A stretch of 64,000 nucleotides of DNA. It comes from Hyparrhenia diplandra. Taxonomy: Eukaryota; Streptophyta; Magnoliopsida; Poales; Poaceae. The notes under the pieces were generated by a model. The model made no database searches and was not told the origin of the DNA. It was given only the letters and a program-made list of their open reading frames with translations. The stretch is taken from the NCBI GenBank assembly GCA_015847255.1, contig JADLZK010005511.1, forward strand, positions 704,537 through 768,536. The letters are read 5' to 3'. Position numbers and translations under genes: made by a program. Below are positions 9,838 through 21,889 of the stretch, piece after piece. Within the stretch, counting starts at the first letter, position 1; every line of letters begins with the position of its first letter.

Positions 9838-12601
9838 TTATGCATTCCCTTCTCTGGTTACAATTCTTTGCCAAGAGTCTTGCCCAGTTGCTCTAAACAG
9901 AACCCTTCTAATGTGGCTAATCCTCATTAGCTCTTCATTGCATTCATTTGCTTCACCTTCCTGCCTAAGGATTTTGACAAGCTCATCAGCAGCATCTTCC
10001 AAATATAATTCATCAAGCGTCATGAGGTACTCAATGCCACGAGGAGCCGCTTAAGTTCTGGGCACCCGCAAACAATAGCTTCACAAGACTTCCCAGTGCA
10101 TCTTCTTCTATTTCTATTTGGCTGAGATGCGGAGCACCCCTTATGTGTAGTCCACTCAGTTTAGGAAATGACAGTGCAGAGAAGCAAAATGTCTTCCCAT
10201 TGTATGCCTTAGAAAGCGATAGAGAGCATAAATTACGCAACACCATGAGCTTAGGAAATGAGTTTTCATCAAGTTTGGTGAACATCAGGTATAGATAAGT
10301 GAGATAGTTAAGGTGCGACCAGGAAGAGAGAATCCGAGGCCCTATCGGTCGAGGAGTTTAGAAATGGTTTCGGTAAAATAAGTTGTTCCAATGGCAACGC
10401 CTCATTTCCGTTTGACATAGTAATTGACAACCGACAAGATTGCTCATGTTACGGATAGTGCTACACAAGATTACCAAGTGCTCACTTGTCACACCGTTAA
10501 CTGAAAATGTTTGTAAATGCGTCAAACCTGCAACCTCACGCAGAGTCTCGAGCAAGTTTTAATGCTTTGAAGAGCATGCAGTCTGTGAGGTTCTTTATTA
10601 TGCCCCCCGAGGCACCTTTACTCCACGGTCACGCCGGTAAAGATCCTTCATGGACCAATGCGGATGCATATAGGTACCTAAGTTTCTTCAGTTTTGCTAC
10701 ATCCTTAGGTAAAGATTGTAGACAAGATAGCACCGCATCCAATACTTCTAAGTTATGCAATCTTCCAACGGCCTCGGGTAGAATCTCAACTTGAGTATGG
10801 CGAAGACCCGGGAAACGTAGATTAAACAAGTTGAACACCTCATTAGGCAACATCTTGATTTTAGTATCTTGCAGATCAATGTTGACAACAATGTTGAGGT
10901 TGTAAGGATAGATCTCAAAGCAAATTGATGTCAGCAGAACTTGTAAAAACATAGATTGCACGGAGATGTATCACACCACATGGATTCAATGCCACATTGT
11001 TGCGGTTTATTGATAGTCTACGTGTCCCATCAACCGAAAGTGTCCTTAGCGCTCATAAATATTGCCAAAACATTCTTACGCTGCTTTGTCAAGGGCAAGA
11101 CAGCGGATAACATCATGCATTCGGCAACATTTCACTCGTCCAAATGCATTTTTCCTCACAACTTGCGGTAGGCTTCGGTTTACAAGATCATTCAAGTACC
11201 CCTCTCCCACTTGTTCTAGTGTTTTGTTCTCCTTTTCCTTGATAAATCCTGAAGTAATCCGGTGCCTAATTAATCTTCGCCTCTTCAGTTTATGATCCTC
11301 TCGGAAATAATGCACAATGTAAGAAGCAATTCTTGAGTTCAAATGGAAGGTCCTCCAAGCTGAGTTTTAGAATACTATCGACACCTTGGATCACATTATG
11401 AGTTGATCGCAATTCTAACTCCTTGTACACACTATCCCATTCGTGAGTATATCGGTGGTTTGAAAGACAATAGGCGCCCTATGCATGCAATGGCAATAGG
11501 CAAGCCTTCACACTTTTGTAAGAACTTTGCAACCAAATCTAGTAAATCGGCGGGCACATTTTGTCATCATTGTTTGGAAAGTTGCTTTGCGGAATAAGCG
11601 CCAAGAGTGCTTATCTCCTAGAGGTTCAACCTCAATTCGAAGTCGCTAGTTGCCAATGATGCAACTTCAAACTTTCTTGAAGTGAGGACAATCCGATTTG
11701 GTACAGTTTGTTGGAAAGACTTCCATGACATTAATCCACACATCCTTTTTCCCAAACATCATCAAGTACCAAGATATAACTTTTGCCTTCAAGATGTTTT
11801 AGGATGATCTCAACTAAGTCTCTAATTTCCATGTTAGTAGTATGAGTTATGATACCAAACTCACTTGCAATCCTTTTTAGAAGGTCTTCAACATGGTAAC
11901 TCTGTGACACGATTACCCAGTGCCGCAACTTGAAAATCTAGTTTCACAATCTTGTAGACATGGTCAACCAAAGTAGTTTTACCTCGCCACCCATTCCCAC
12001 ACTGTGTGGCTATTTTGTAGTTCTTTTCTTTTTCGGATCACCCACTAGCCCTTTGTTTTGACTTGGTTGCATTATCTTCAATGCCCACTACATCCTCTTC
12101 CCTTGCAAAACGAGAAATTATGATTGGTGGATCTCGCAAGATGGTCATTTGTTACAGTGGCGCCCCGTCCGCATTCCCGGGATGAAATAACGGGCCCTCC
12201 TTTTTGTAGCTTCTTCAAGCTCGGCATTGATATCATGAAGTTTGTGAGCTACACGGTGACAAGCCTTGGCATGCTTGATCCTCCTCATCATGTTTCCGCA
12301 AATCCTCCATGCATGTCGCCCCTCTAGCTTGTACATGAACTCATCGACAACATCCTCGACCGGAAAGATAGTTTCGGATCTTGTTGATGAAGATTATCGT
12401 CTTGTCGATATCCTTGAACTTCTCGACTCATGCGGGGAAGGCTTCCATGCTCTCCGGCTCCTCCTTGGCTTTCCTTATCTCACCATAGAGACCCTTGAGA
12501 GCATAAGCTTCCATGGTAAGCCGAGATGCACCATAGTCTACGGTTCGCCAAGGCCACACCGAAGCTTGGCCATGAGCGCCTCCCACAACGGCCTTGGCCA
12601 T
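9838..12601 (-). pseudogene. CC-NB-ARC-LRR (RPM1-like) disease-resistance gene copy B, frameshifted
   Basis: The ATG at 12601 corresponds to the start of copies A and C (MAKAVVGG), but the frame shifts within ten codons. CC-domain sequence reappears at 12145-12336 (AELEEATKRRARYFIPG). The P-loop DNA at about 11,980-11,995 carries a one-base loss compared with A and C, so Walker A is out of frame. SQSYHVEDLLKRIASEFG and LVLDDVWEKG are readable at 11,731-11,928. The winged-helix/MHD part (CRMHDVIRCL) is open at 11,076-11,342, and the LRRs are spread over four frames from 10,961 down to 9838. The last frame ends IRHIRR-like and VTREGNA, stopping just short of the AIAG seen in the relic copy. Length and order are those of a complete CNL. 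As read, it is a pseudogene. Confidence 0.85.
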
Positions 12602-12834
12602 GGTGGTTGTGTGGACTTCCTTGAGTCTTCGAGAATCACGGGTGCCAAAGACGAGGCCGCCATAACCAAATTTCATAAATCAGTTCAATTTTTATAGCTA
12701 GCTTCTTGTGGATAATCCGGACATCCAAAGCAAAGATTCCAAACTTTATTTTGCAATGGTGAAATTAGGTGGTGGGTTACCCGAATAGAAGATGCAAACC
12801 TTTGGAATGTCGAAATACAAGTACGCGTGGCGTG

Positions 12835-12964
12835 TTGATAGTATGCTTCAAGGCTTCAACTAGTAGGAGGTATGCCGGTAGAGCAGCAACTAATAAAGTG
12901 GTTGATATTATGCTTGAAGGCTTCAAATAGTAGGAGGTATGCAGAGCAGCAACAAATAAAGTGG
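12835..12964. repeat. 65-bp tandem duplication
   Basis: Two adjacent copies begin at 12,835 and 12,902. Both read 'ttgata.tatgctt.aaggcttcaa' and end 'aataaagtgg'. They differ by a few substitutions and one 4-base gap. No coding content is seen. Confidence 0.75.
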
Positions 12965-13147
12965 TTCTTCTTTAACTTGTTGAACGGAGGAGACACGTAG
13001 AAAAACCCTCAACCTGTACATGCATGAATTTCACAAATGATGTCAATTTCGAGAACCAGCTTTCAGCTTAAGAATCTAGACATGCAAATGGGTACTAAAC
13101 TTTGACACGGATCTGATACCCGAATATGAGGAAGCTAGAAAGAAAGC

Positions 13148-13624
13148 ATGAATGGATGCAGGTCGAGTGTTGTTTGCTGCATCCACGGTCAAGACGGAAG
13201 CCTCGACGGAGTGGGAGGAGTTGCATATTTGACAATCAATGGCTATGCGGGGGCCGGGAGGATGATGACCGGTGACACAACCAAAAGAGAGACTAGGAAA
13301 AATCTCTTTTTGGTTGAATGCAATCAGTGCACTAGATGCGCTCTTTCAACATCGAATTTAGTCTACTTTGTGGAGCTTGTTTTTCTGGTCAACAATCTGA
13401 ACCTTGGAACCAAAACTAAACAAACTTTGAACTGGTTAAATCTGATACCTGAACAAGCTGTGAAGCTAGGAAACAAGCATGCGTTGCAGATGGATTTGCT
13501 GTTCTTTGAATCCAATTGCAACCTTAGTCTTTGGAGCCAAGGAGTTGTGTTATGTGAGAAGATGCTGCATGAGGCCCTTTGCAGCTTCGTGGGAAGTGTC
13601 TTCACCATGTTGGTCCAACACTGA
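13148..13624 (+). CDS. unrecognised 158-codon ORF (low confidence)
   Basis: This open frame begins MNGCRSSVVCCIHG and ends MLVQH, with several cysteines and no motif I can place. The first part (DGVGGVAYLTI) partly overlaps DNA related to the flank near 7735 upstream of copy A ('gtaggaggagttgcatat'), which there is not in a long frame. No homologue comes to mind and codon use is not strongly biased. It may be chance. It is reported because it is the longest plus-strand frame in the NLR cluster. Confidence 0.15.
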   Translation: MNGCRSSVVCCIHGQDGSLDGVGGVAYLTINGYAGAGRMMTGDTTKRETRKNLFLVECNQCTRCALSTSNLVYFVELVFLVNNLNLGTKTKQTLNWLNLIPEQAVKLGNKHALQMDLLFFESNCNLSLWSQGVVLCEKMLHEALCSFVGSVFTMLVQH

Positions 13625-14379
13625 TGCTAGTTTGATTAATTATCCTCTTGTCCTTTGTGCTGATTGACTTGGGTAACCATCAACAGAGAAATGAGTGAGA
13701 TGAAGGAGAAACCAATGCCAGGATTTATTTAAGGGTCAGGTGACAGGATGTAACCCTTTATTTTACTAGTGATTGTTCTTGTATCCTTTCGACTTACATT
13801 TCTTAGTAGCTAGGCAATGAGATCATTGTTTTTCCAATGGACCATTTCTTCACTAGTGCTTGTTGGTCATGGCAGTTCATGCTAGCTTTGCTGCATTGTT
13901 ATGGTTGGTCTTATATATTTGTATATATTCTTCGTTCATCACATAGTAAAAAGTGGGCTATGTATATTATACAAGCAGGCAGTTTACAGCCAACTAGTAG
14001 GACAAATAAATGGGCTAGTCCAAAAGAAGAGGTATACAGATATATGCTATGTTTAAAATCAGAATCGGTGCAGTAGTTGACAAACTAGTTATTTCTTGAA
14101 TCGGTGCACCCAAACTTGCTCTGTTGCCAGAAAATAGAGCATATTTATGTAGATGCGCTTTTTACCAATAACGTGTTACTGCTTATCACTGCCCAATATT
14201 GTAGCAAGATTACGAAAATCAATACCATATTTAGCATGTGCTGGTTAGGCAGAGAGGGAGGACATTTTGCTTCATTTAGCAGATGAAACTGAAGGACTTG
14301 TAGGATAGGATCAAACCAAAGGTACAAGATGTTTTCCAACAAAACACAAACGGGAAATTGAAGGCTCTGCGACTTGGAT

Positions 14380-14830
14380 TACAGACCTGGCAGAGGCCTC
14401 AACCACGAAATGCAGCATCCCAAGCATGCGTCCTCCTCGGTCCTCGCCAACGACGTCACGACGAGCACATCTGGAGTGAATGGACACATACATAGAAGAA
14501 CGTAACTCTGTCTTCTTGGCCTTCAATCTTCATGGTGTGTGCCTTTTTTGGTCTGGGGACTGGGGTTGGGGCTAGCTGGTAGGGCGGACTTGGTGCTGCA
14601 TCTACAGAGGAGAACCCGGAGCCGGGGTTGGGATGGGTGGGAGTGGGAAAGAAGGAGGTGGATGGGGTGGAGACATGCTGCTGCGGCGGCCATGGGAGCC
14701 AGAGCCAGCCAGAGCTGCAGTGGGAGGAAGATAGGGATGGATCTGTCATCACTTACACGTTGGTCCCACCTGAAAGAAAGGAAATTCAGTTTTTTTTCTC
14801 TTTGTTTTTTTAAAGAAGAAACGACAAGGA
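14380..14830. repeat. duplicated NLR-flanking block, copy with proline-rich ORF remnant
   Basis: This starts with 'cagacctggcagaggcctcaaccacg' and continues into DNA matching about 470-735. On the minus strand an ATG at 14,693 opens MAAAAACLHP, the frame-shifted partner of the ORF at 184-603. The DNA similarity with unequal frames argues that the block was copied as DNA and not kept as a gene. Confidence 0.55.
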
Positions 14831-16992
14831 AACTGATCTCGGCCGTCCAACACTGCAAGTTCATTGGCCACGGCTGCGATATCAAGAGACCCTATTCACC
14901 CTATTATGCAAAGGTTATCAAACTCGTGTGCAACCAAATCATAAAAGACTTTAAGCATGCAAGTCATAGAAATGTCGACGCCAATGACTAATGGTGCCTT
15001 TTTTGTCAAGATTATTGACACACGACGAATTTTCACAACTATATTGTGTGCATCATTATATTTACAGTGCATCTAGAAATAAAGACTAAAAAGTAGAGGT
15101 AGACGAGTTAAGAATTCAAACAACCGTGGGCAATCCACGCAGAAAATTTGATACCGATGCTTAGAGTTATGCTAACTCTTCTAAACCTTCTAGGCAGTGT
15201 GCCAAGGCATTCTTAAATCTAGAATTTTTTTTCTTCAATTTTAGAAGTGTATAGACATCTTTCGGGATTTAAAAATCTTATTAGGCATGTATCGGATTTT
15301 GCAACTAAATAAGGATATGAAACCATCTTGAAAACCACTTCAAAATAGGGCTTTGGCATGAACTAGAGAAGTGTTGGTGGTTGTATGCATCAATAATAAC
15401 TACTAGTGGATTCTCAAAGCGTTGCCGTAAGTATGAAAGAGAATTCTATGAGTTACAATATTACTATCACCCTCCTATTCTTTTTTTCTTTCTTCTTTTT
15501 TTCCTTTTTTTATTTTTTTTTTTCTCTATACCAACGGGTCTCACTTATAATTTTATCAAAATATATAATCTTGTTTTAAAAGATTTATTAAAATAAATTT
15601 AATGGTGTAATTAGAATTTGATTTATTTTTTTGATTCATGAATTATAACATTTTTATGCCCATAGACATGTGGGGGCATGTTGATGATAATAGTATGAGG
15701 AAGGGTTAGTTAAAATTTTGGTGAGGTGGCGTCTTTGCATGTCAAAAAAGAATTAGCTAGTGGGGGTTGCAAACATAAGTTTTATAGATGGGCTAGTGTG
15801 AGTTATCATTACCGCACAAATGATTTTGTGAAGAGATGATTTTGCGAGATGCACCTTATAATCTTATGATTTTGCACAAATGATTTTGCGAAGAGATGCA
15901 CTTTAAATATTATGTTATGGCTATTTTGAATTTTTACAAAACTATTTTTATTATCAAATTTTGTGGCAATGTACATTTATAGATACACTATGGATGTACA
16001 TAGATTTAAATTTTATGAAAGCTCCTAAATATATTTTTAGAGAATTTTCACAAGTGGTTTGCAGTTATATTTTTCTGGTACTTGTTTCTCCAGCGCCTTG
16101 GTCTGCTCCATATATTCAAGGAGGTATACTTGTGCTAGTATGATGTTTGCGCCCATTGTTGCCTCCGTGTTTCATCGTATCTTTAACAAATGTCATTAAA
16201 CATATAGCTAGAACGAAGTCATATACTCCCACTACCAATTAACAAATTGCCAATTTTTTGAACAACGGCGCAGCCTGAAGATACATGTTCAGCCTTTAAT
16301 TTATATACTACAATGTATCTTTTTTGGCTAATTAAACCTGTATTCCATTCATAAAAAATTGGTGATTGAAACTTAAATGTTTTTTGGCTGCACACAATAA
16401 AAGCGCATCACCAAAGAAGTAGAGAGTCTGGAAAGCTATATGCACACAATAAATTCATATAACAAGGTTAAGTTCTTCCAAAGGAGAAGTAAAAAGAGTC
16501 TGAAAAGCTTATTACAGACCTGGGAGATGCCTTAACCCATAAAAGGTCATCAGGCTAATCCATTCCGACCAGACAGACTAAAATAAAGAAAATCCAAAGC
16601 AAGCACTCTCTAGTCTCTGCACCAGGCACAGATTTTTATTTAGACGTACACCACAAACAACATGACGAAGCAGCTTAGTCACAACAGTGTTTGCGCTTAA
16701 CTCACAAACTGATTTACTAAATTCGTAATTGACACTATTTTGTAAATTTCAGGCATTTCTGTTGTTGATGGGCAGATGTCCTGTCCTTCCTCTGTCACAC
16801 TTACGGTGATACCGGTGAACTAAACAACCAAAGGTCCAAAGCAGAACAAAGACAGCAGCAGCCTGAGGAAATGAAGCGGACGAGGCATTTTAAGAGCCAC
16901 GGTTGTGCTCGGGCAGGTCCAATAAACAAGAAGCAGCGTCAAAACCATACCTCGTATGTGTACTCCTGAAATAGCAGCTAGGAGCCAACCCT
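14831..16992. other. AT-rich intergenic DNA downstream of NLR copy C
   Basis: A 'ggcaatccacgc' block is present near 15,127 and a long pyrimidine tract at 15,478-15,530. A further 'cagacctgggagatgcc' block lies near 16,513. The 3' flank of copy C (16,826-16,992) matches the flanks of copy B and the relic, including a 'cggtatcctggaa'-poor but otherwise alignable stretch ending 'aaacaagaagcagcgt'. Nothing else is recognisable between about 15.2 and 16.4 kb. Confidence 0.45.
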
Positions 16993-19799
16993 TCAGCCAG
17001 CGATTGCATTCCCTTCTCTGGTTACAATTCTTCGCCAAAAGTTTTTCCCCAGTTACACTGAAAACAACCCTTCTAATGTGTCTAATCTTCAATAGCTCTT
17101 CCTTGCATTCATTTGCTTCACCTTCCTGCCTAAGGATCTTTATAAGCTCATCTGCAGCACCTTGGAAATATAATTCATCAAGCGCCCTAAGATTATCAAT
17201 GCCATGAGGGAGGCACTTTAGTTCAGGACAGTCTGCAAACCATAGCTTAACAAGGCTTCCCAGTGCATCTTCTTCTATTTCTACTTGGTGGAGCTGCGGA
17301 GCACCCCATATACGAAGTTCTCTCAGACTAGGAAATGACTGTACAGAGAAGCATAATGTCTTTCCATCGTAAGCCTTAGCAAGCTCAAGTGAGCATAAAT
17401 TACGCAACACATTGAGCCTAGGAAATGAGTTCTCATCAAGTTTGGAGAACGTCGAGGAAACAAACGAGTGAGATGGTTAAGGTGCAAACCAAGAGGAGAG
17501 AATCTCAGCCGTCTGTTTCTTTTCCAGCTGCCCTGTCAATTCAAGTTTATAAAGAGTTTCTGGTAAACTAAGTAGTTCCAATGGCAACACTTCATTTTCA
17601 TTTGTTTCAATTGACAAATGGACAAGACTGCTCATGTTCTGGAGAGCACTATGCAGGACCAACAAGTGCTCACTTGTCACGTCATCAACTGCAACGTTCA
17701 GTAAATCCGTCAAAGCTGCAACATCACAAAGAGTCTCCGAGCTAGCTTTAACCGTTTGCGAGCATGCAGTCCTGTCAGCTTCTTTATTATGCCCCTAGGC
17801 ACCTTTACTCCACGATGATGCAAGAAAAATCCTTCATTGACTATTACAGATGCATATAGGTACCTAAGCTTCTTGAGTTTTCCTACATCCTTTGGTAAAG
17901 ATAGTAGACCAGTGTTGGCTGCATCCAGTACTTCTAAGTTCTCGCATCTTCCAACAGCCTCTCCGGTAGAGTCTCAATTCCATTACCACGGAGACCCAAG
18001 AAACGCAGATTAAAACAATTTGAATACCTCATTAGGGAGCATCTTGATTTTTAGTGCCTTGAAGATCCAATGTTGACAACAATGTTGAGGATTTAATGAT
18101 AGTCCTCAACAAATTGATATCAACAGATCTTGTAAAAACATAGATTGCACGGAGATGTGTCACACCCAGATGAATTCAGCGGTACAATATTGGTGCTATT
18201 TATTGACAGTCTACGTGTTCCATCTATCGACAATGTCCCACAACCCTCATAAACTTTACCAAAGCTTTCTTTTGTCGCTTTTTCAAGGCCAAGATGGCGG
18301 ATAACATCATGCATTCGACAAAATTTCGCTCGTCCAAATGCATTTTTCCTCACAACTTGCAAAAGTAGGCTTCGGTTTTTTACAAGATCATTCAAGTATT
18401 CTTACGCCACTTGTTCCAATGTTTTGTTCTCCTTCTCCTTGATGAATCCGAAGTAATCCAATGCCTAATTAATCTTCGCCTCCTCAACTCGTAATCTTTC
18501 GAAATATTGCACAATGCAAGAAACAATTCTTTAGTTCATATGGAAGGTCCTCCAAGCTAAGTTTTAGAATACTATCGAAACCTTGGATCACATTATTAGT
18601 GGAGTGCAATTCTAACTCCTTGTACACACTATCCCAGTCAAAGAGAGTGTTGGTTGTTTGAAAGACAACATACGCCTATGCATGCAATGGCAATAGGCAA
18701 GCCTTCACACTTTTGTAAGAACTTTTGACCAAATCATGTAACTCGACGGGCACCTTTTGTCTTCACTATTAGGAAAGTCGCTTTTGCGAATAGCTCCCAA
18801 GAGTGCTTATCTCCTAGAGGTTCCAACTCAACCTCGCAATCGCTAGTTGCCAATGATGCAACTTCAAACTTTCTTGATGTGAGAACAATCGGGCCGGGTA
18901 CAATTAGTTGGAAAGACTACCATGATATTGTTAATCCATAGGTCCTTTTCCCCAAACATCATCAAGAACCAAGATATACCTTTTGCCTTCAAGATGTTTT
19001 AGGGTGATCTCAACTAAGCTTCTAGTTTCCATGTTAGTAACATCGTTATGATGCCAAACTCACTTGCAATCCTCTTTAGAAGGTCTTCAACATGGTAACT
19101 CGGACACAGATTACCCCGTGCCGCAACATCAAAATCTAGTTTCACAATCTTGTAGACATGGTCAACCAAAGTAGTTTTACCTACACCTCCCATTCCCCAC
19201 ACTCGTGGCTATTTTGTAGTTCTTTTCATTCAGATCACCTACTAGCCCTTTGTTTCAGCTTAGTTGCATTATATTCAATACCCACTACATCATCTTCCCT
19301 TGCTAAACATAAATTTTGATTGGTAACCGGCATGATGGCCACTTGGTCCCAACATATCCCTGCATTTTGGGATAACATAACGGTCCCTCCTTTTTGTAGC
19401 GTCTTCAATCTCAGCAAGGATATCACGGAGCTTGTGAGCCGGACGATACCAAACCTTGACTTGCTTTATCGCCCTAGTAAACTTGGCAAGTAATCCTGCA
19501 TGCTTGTTCTCCTCAATCTTGTACATGAACTCATCAACAACATCCTCTATCCGGAAAGATAGTTCTCGGATCTTGTTGATGAAGATGCCAGTGGTCTCGT
19601 TGGTATCCTTGAATTTCTCCGACTCACGCAGGTAGGCTTTCATGCTCTCCAGCTCCTCCATGGCTTTGCGGATCTCGCCAAAGAGACCTTTGAGAGCAGA
19701 AGCTTCATTGTCAAGCACGGATGCACCATAGGCTTCTGCCTGGTTCGCCAAGGCTGCACCGAGCTTGCCAATCAACACTCCAACAACAGCCTCCGCCAT
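16993..19799 (-). pseudogene. CC-NB-ARC-LRR (RPM1-like) disease-resistance gene copy C, frameshifted
   Basis: This is the best preserved copy. The first 169 codons from the ATG at 19799 are open and form a complete Rx-type CC domain (EDVVDEFMYKIE at residues 85-96), then read past SKFMFSKGR to a stop at 19290. An intact P-loop, MWGMGGVGKTTLVDHVYKIV, is open at 19014-19202. Kinase-2 and GLPL motifs follow in shifted frames near 18,980 and 18,690. CRMHDVIRHLGLEK is open at 18120-18395, and LRRs run through 17477-17713 and to about 17,000. The DNA of the tail corresponds to REGNAIAG plus a stop at 16,993-16,995, although the open frame there is shifted and runs on. The extent of 2.8 kb fits a CNL of about 930 residues. 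Three or more frameshifts in the NB-ARC make it a pseudogene as read. Confidence 0.85.
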
Positions 19800-21608
19800 G
19801 GTGGTTGTGCTAGAGGACTCTGAGTTACCAGGAGATACAGTTGTAGATGCCTAGCTGCAGCCAAAGCCCAGAGTTCAGGAATCTAGTCCATCTTCAAACT
19901 AAGCTAATCTGTGTGAACGGCCAAACCAATAATGCTCTGGAGACTTGGAATGATGAAATCTTGCCAAGGAATACCTGAATAGGCGAAGAAAACAAGCAGT
20001 GTTGCAGATCGAGGCTCTGTTTAAGGTCACGGTCAGCTTCCTTCGACACAGGCCGGATCGAGCCCGGAGGAGTCACATCTGGTTGCCAGAAACAGGGCCG
20101 TATTGCTGTGAGGCTTAATGGAAGGTAAGAAACCAGGAAAGAAATAAAAAGTTAGAGCGTGCTTGCTCGATTTAAAAGCAGATCAATGTGGATGTTCGAG
20201 GGTATGACAAGGAGGAGCGCACGAGATCACCTACCGTCGGCGAAGCAGAGCGCGGAGGAGGCCAAGGCAACGTGTTTCCCGTGCGGTAGCCGGCGATCTC
20301 TTGCGATCCCTTGGAGTCCGGCGAGGCGATCTTGTGCCCCGATCCAAACAGCCACCGGACACTATTGGGGCGTCTGCTCTGTGGGGAAGAACACAGTGTG
20401 CTCCAGCTGGTCATGGACTGCCAGTAAAGGATGGAAAGCATTCATGCAAGATTGGTCGGGCAATCATTGTAATAGTACATCACTCCCGGAATATGGATTA
20501 AGCTTAAGCATGCATACTTGTATATATAGTAATTTGCTCCCTCCACATAAGAATGCAATTTTCGCTTTTAGACAGTCATCATCAAATCAAACAATTTTAA
20601 GTTTAACCATAATTATATAAAAAAATATATAAACATTTAACATAAAAATAAATATCATTCAATTAGTTATATGATGAAATATATTTTTTTTACAATAAAC
20701 CAATTTGAAGACATAAATGTGTTAATACTATTTTGCGCGCAATTGGATGTTGAGGTTTCCCATTGGTTTTTAGGAGTATAGGACTGCTTTATTCATTTTG
20801 GTTTTTTTTTCAAGATGACCCTTTCGTATTTAAGGCAACTAAATAAAGAATGGCTGGAACATAAGGTTAAATAAGTTTGTTGTATGTCAGCAGGAAAAAC
20901 AATCCAAGACAAGAAAAATATTTCCTTTTTTCCTTTATTGCTATTTCTTTTGGATATGTCATGTTTTAGAGAGAAAAAAAAGCTTTAGGATACCAAATAC
21001 CAATGACACATTTTCTTGCAAAGGCGGCCTCGGCCCCTCGCTTCGCTGAATCAGAGAAGTCATCACTAATGGAGATAATGGGTCTGAGCTCGATAGTTAA
21101 CTACAGTAATTGAAATGATTCGAGGTAGTGATGCGCAGAATTGCTGCTTTGTTGGTGACTTGTCAGTGCAGAGTCCGATGTGACCTATCAGGGCAGATGT
21201 GCAGGGGAGTGTCGGCCAGAGTCTGAGGCCCCATCCTGCGTACTACTACTCCATAGCTTCGTGGAAACTACGCGTGCCACTTGATGCGTGGGATGGGGTT
21301 GCGCCGACACGGGATGGGAGGAAAGGGGCGTGGGTGAGGGAGAGGGTGGTGAGTCTGAGAGCAACAGCAGCGACTTTGGGCCTTAGTTGGGGCCCACCGA
21401 TGATTAGACGTCACCTGTTTTGCAACTCACAATGTATAAGACCGGGTTGCCTCTGACGTGGGCCCAAGGTAATAGAAAAATCAACCGGTCTTCCGGTTCC
21501 TCGCGCCTGCCGCCGCCCGACGGTGGGTTCCGCCGCACCATCCCGCCGACCAACGGTGCAGCGGCCCGGTGGCACCAAAGCGGTCCGAAGCCCCAGTGCA
21601 AAGCGGTG
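19800..21608. other. 5' flank of NLR copy C and intergenic DNA
   Basis: The first 400 bases may hold the leader of copy C; on the minus strand, CCGACGGTAGGTGATC near 20,230 could be a leader splice donor. A degenerate Stowaway-like sequence lies at about 20,533-20,730. A GC-rich part (21,180-21,605) has overlapping frames in several phases and no recognisable product. Confidence 0.4.
20533..20730. mobile_element. Stowaway-like (Tc1/mariner) MITE remnant
   Basis: The left edge 'gctccctccacataagaatgcaatttt' resembles the CTCCCTCC terminus of grass Stowaway-type elements. The body ('taagtttaaccataattat', 'aaacatttaaca', 'caattagttatatgatgaaatata') resembles the familiar interior of these elements. 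A matching right terminus and a TA duplication were not found, so it is truncated or decayed. Confidence 0.45.
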
Positions 21609-21874
21609 TGAAGAAATTAGTTAACGAGGGTTACCCTATCTTGGGGCCTCGGTTCCATGTTATATAGGATGGGAAATACCCCCATCGTGGTGCTTTACAA
21701 CTTGAGTACAAGATCATCTAAGATAGGTTACATCTTCGGGTACAAGCCATGATCTACTTAGAGTACAAGACAATCCTATACATGAGCTAGATAACGTTAC
21801 AATGGTGTACCGAGATGAACTGAATAATAGAAGATACTAACCGAATGGCTAACTGAATTACAATATCTTTAACA
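21609..21874 (-). repeat. copia 3' LTR
   Basis: On the minus strand the LTR starts TGTTAAAGATATTG immediately after a polypurine tract (GATTGAGGGGAG, 21,875-21,886) and probably ends ...TTTCTTCA at about 21,609. Only one LTR is present. The outer boundary is an estimate. Confidence 0.65.
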
Positions 21875-21889
21875 CTCCCCTCAATCTCG

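Larger units (their letters stand above)
12602..14379. other. intergenic DNA upstream of NLR copy B
   Basis: This is the 5' flank of copy B. It contains a 65-bp tandem duplication at 12,835-12,964 and one unrecognised plus-strand ORF at 13,148-13,624. The end (13,740-14,379) matches the 8090-8790 block and includes a single degenerate CTCTGTT...AAATAGAG hairpin near 14,115. Confidence 0.45.

Noticed and set aside
9838..12601. Calling NLR copy B a functional gene
   Set aside because: Frame breaks in the CC and P-loop are visible; left as a pseudogene unless polished sequence removes them.
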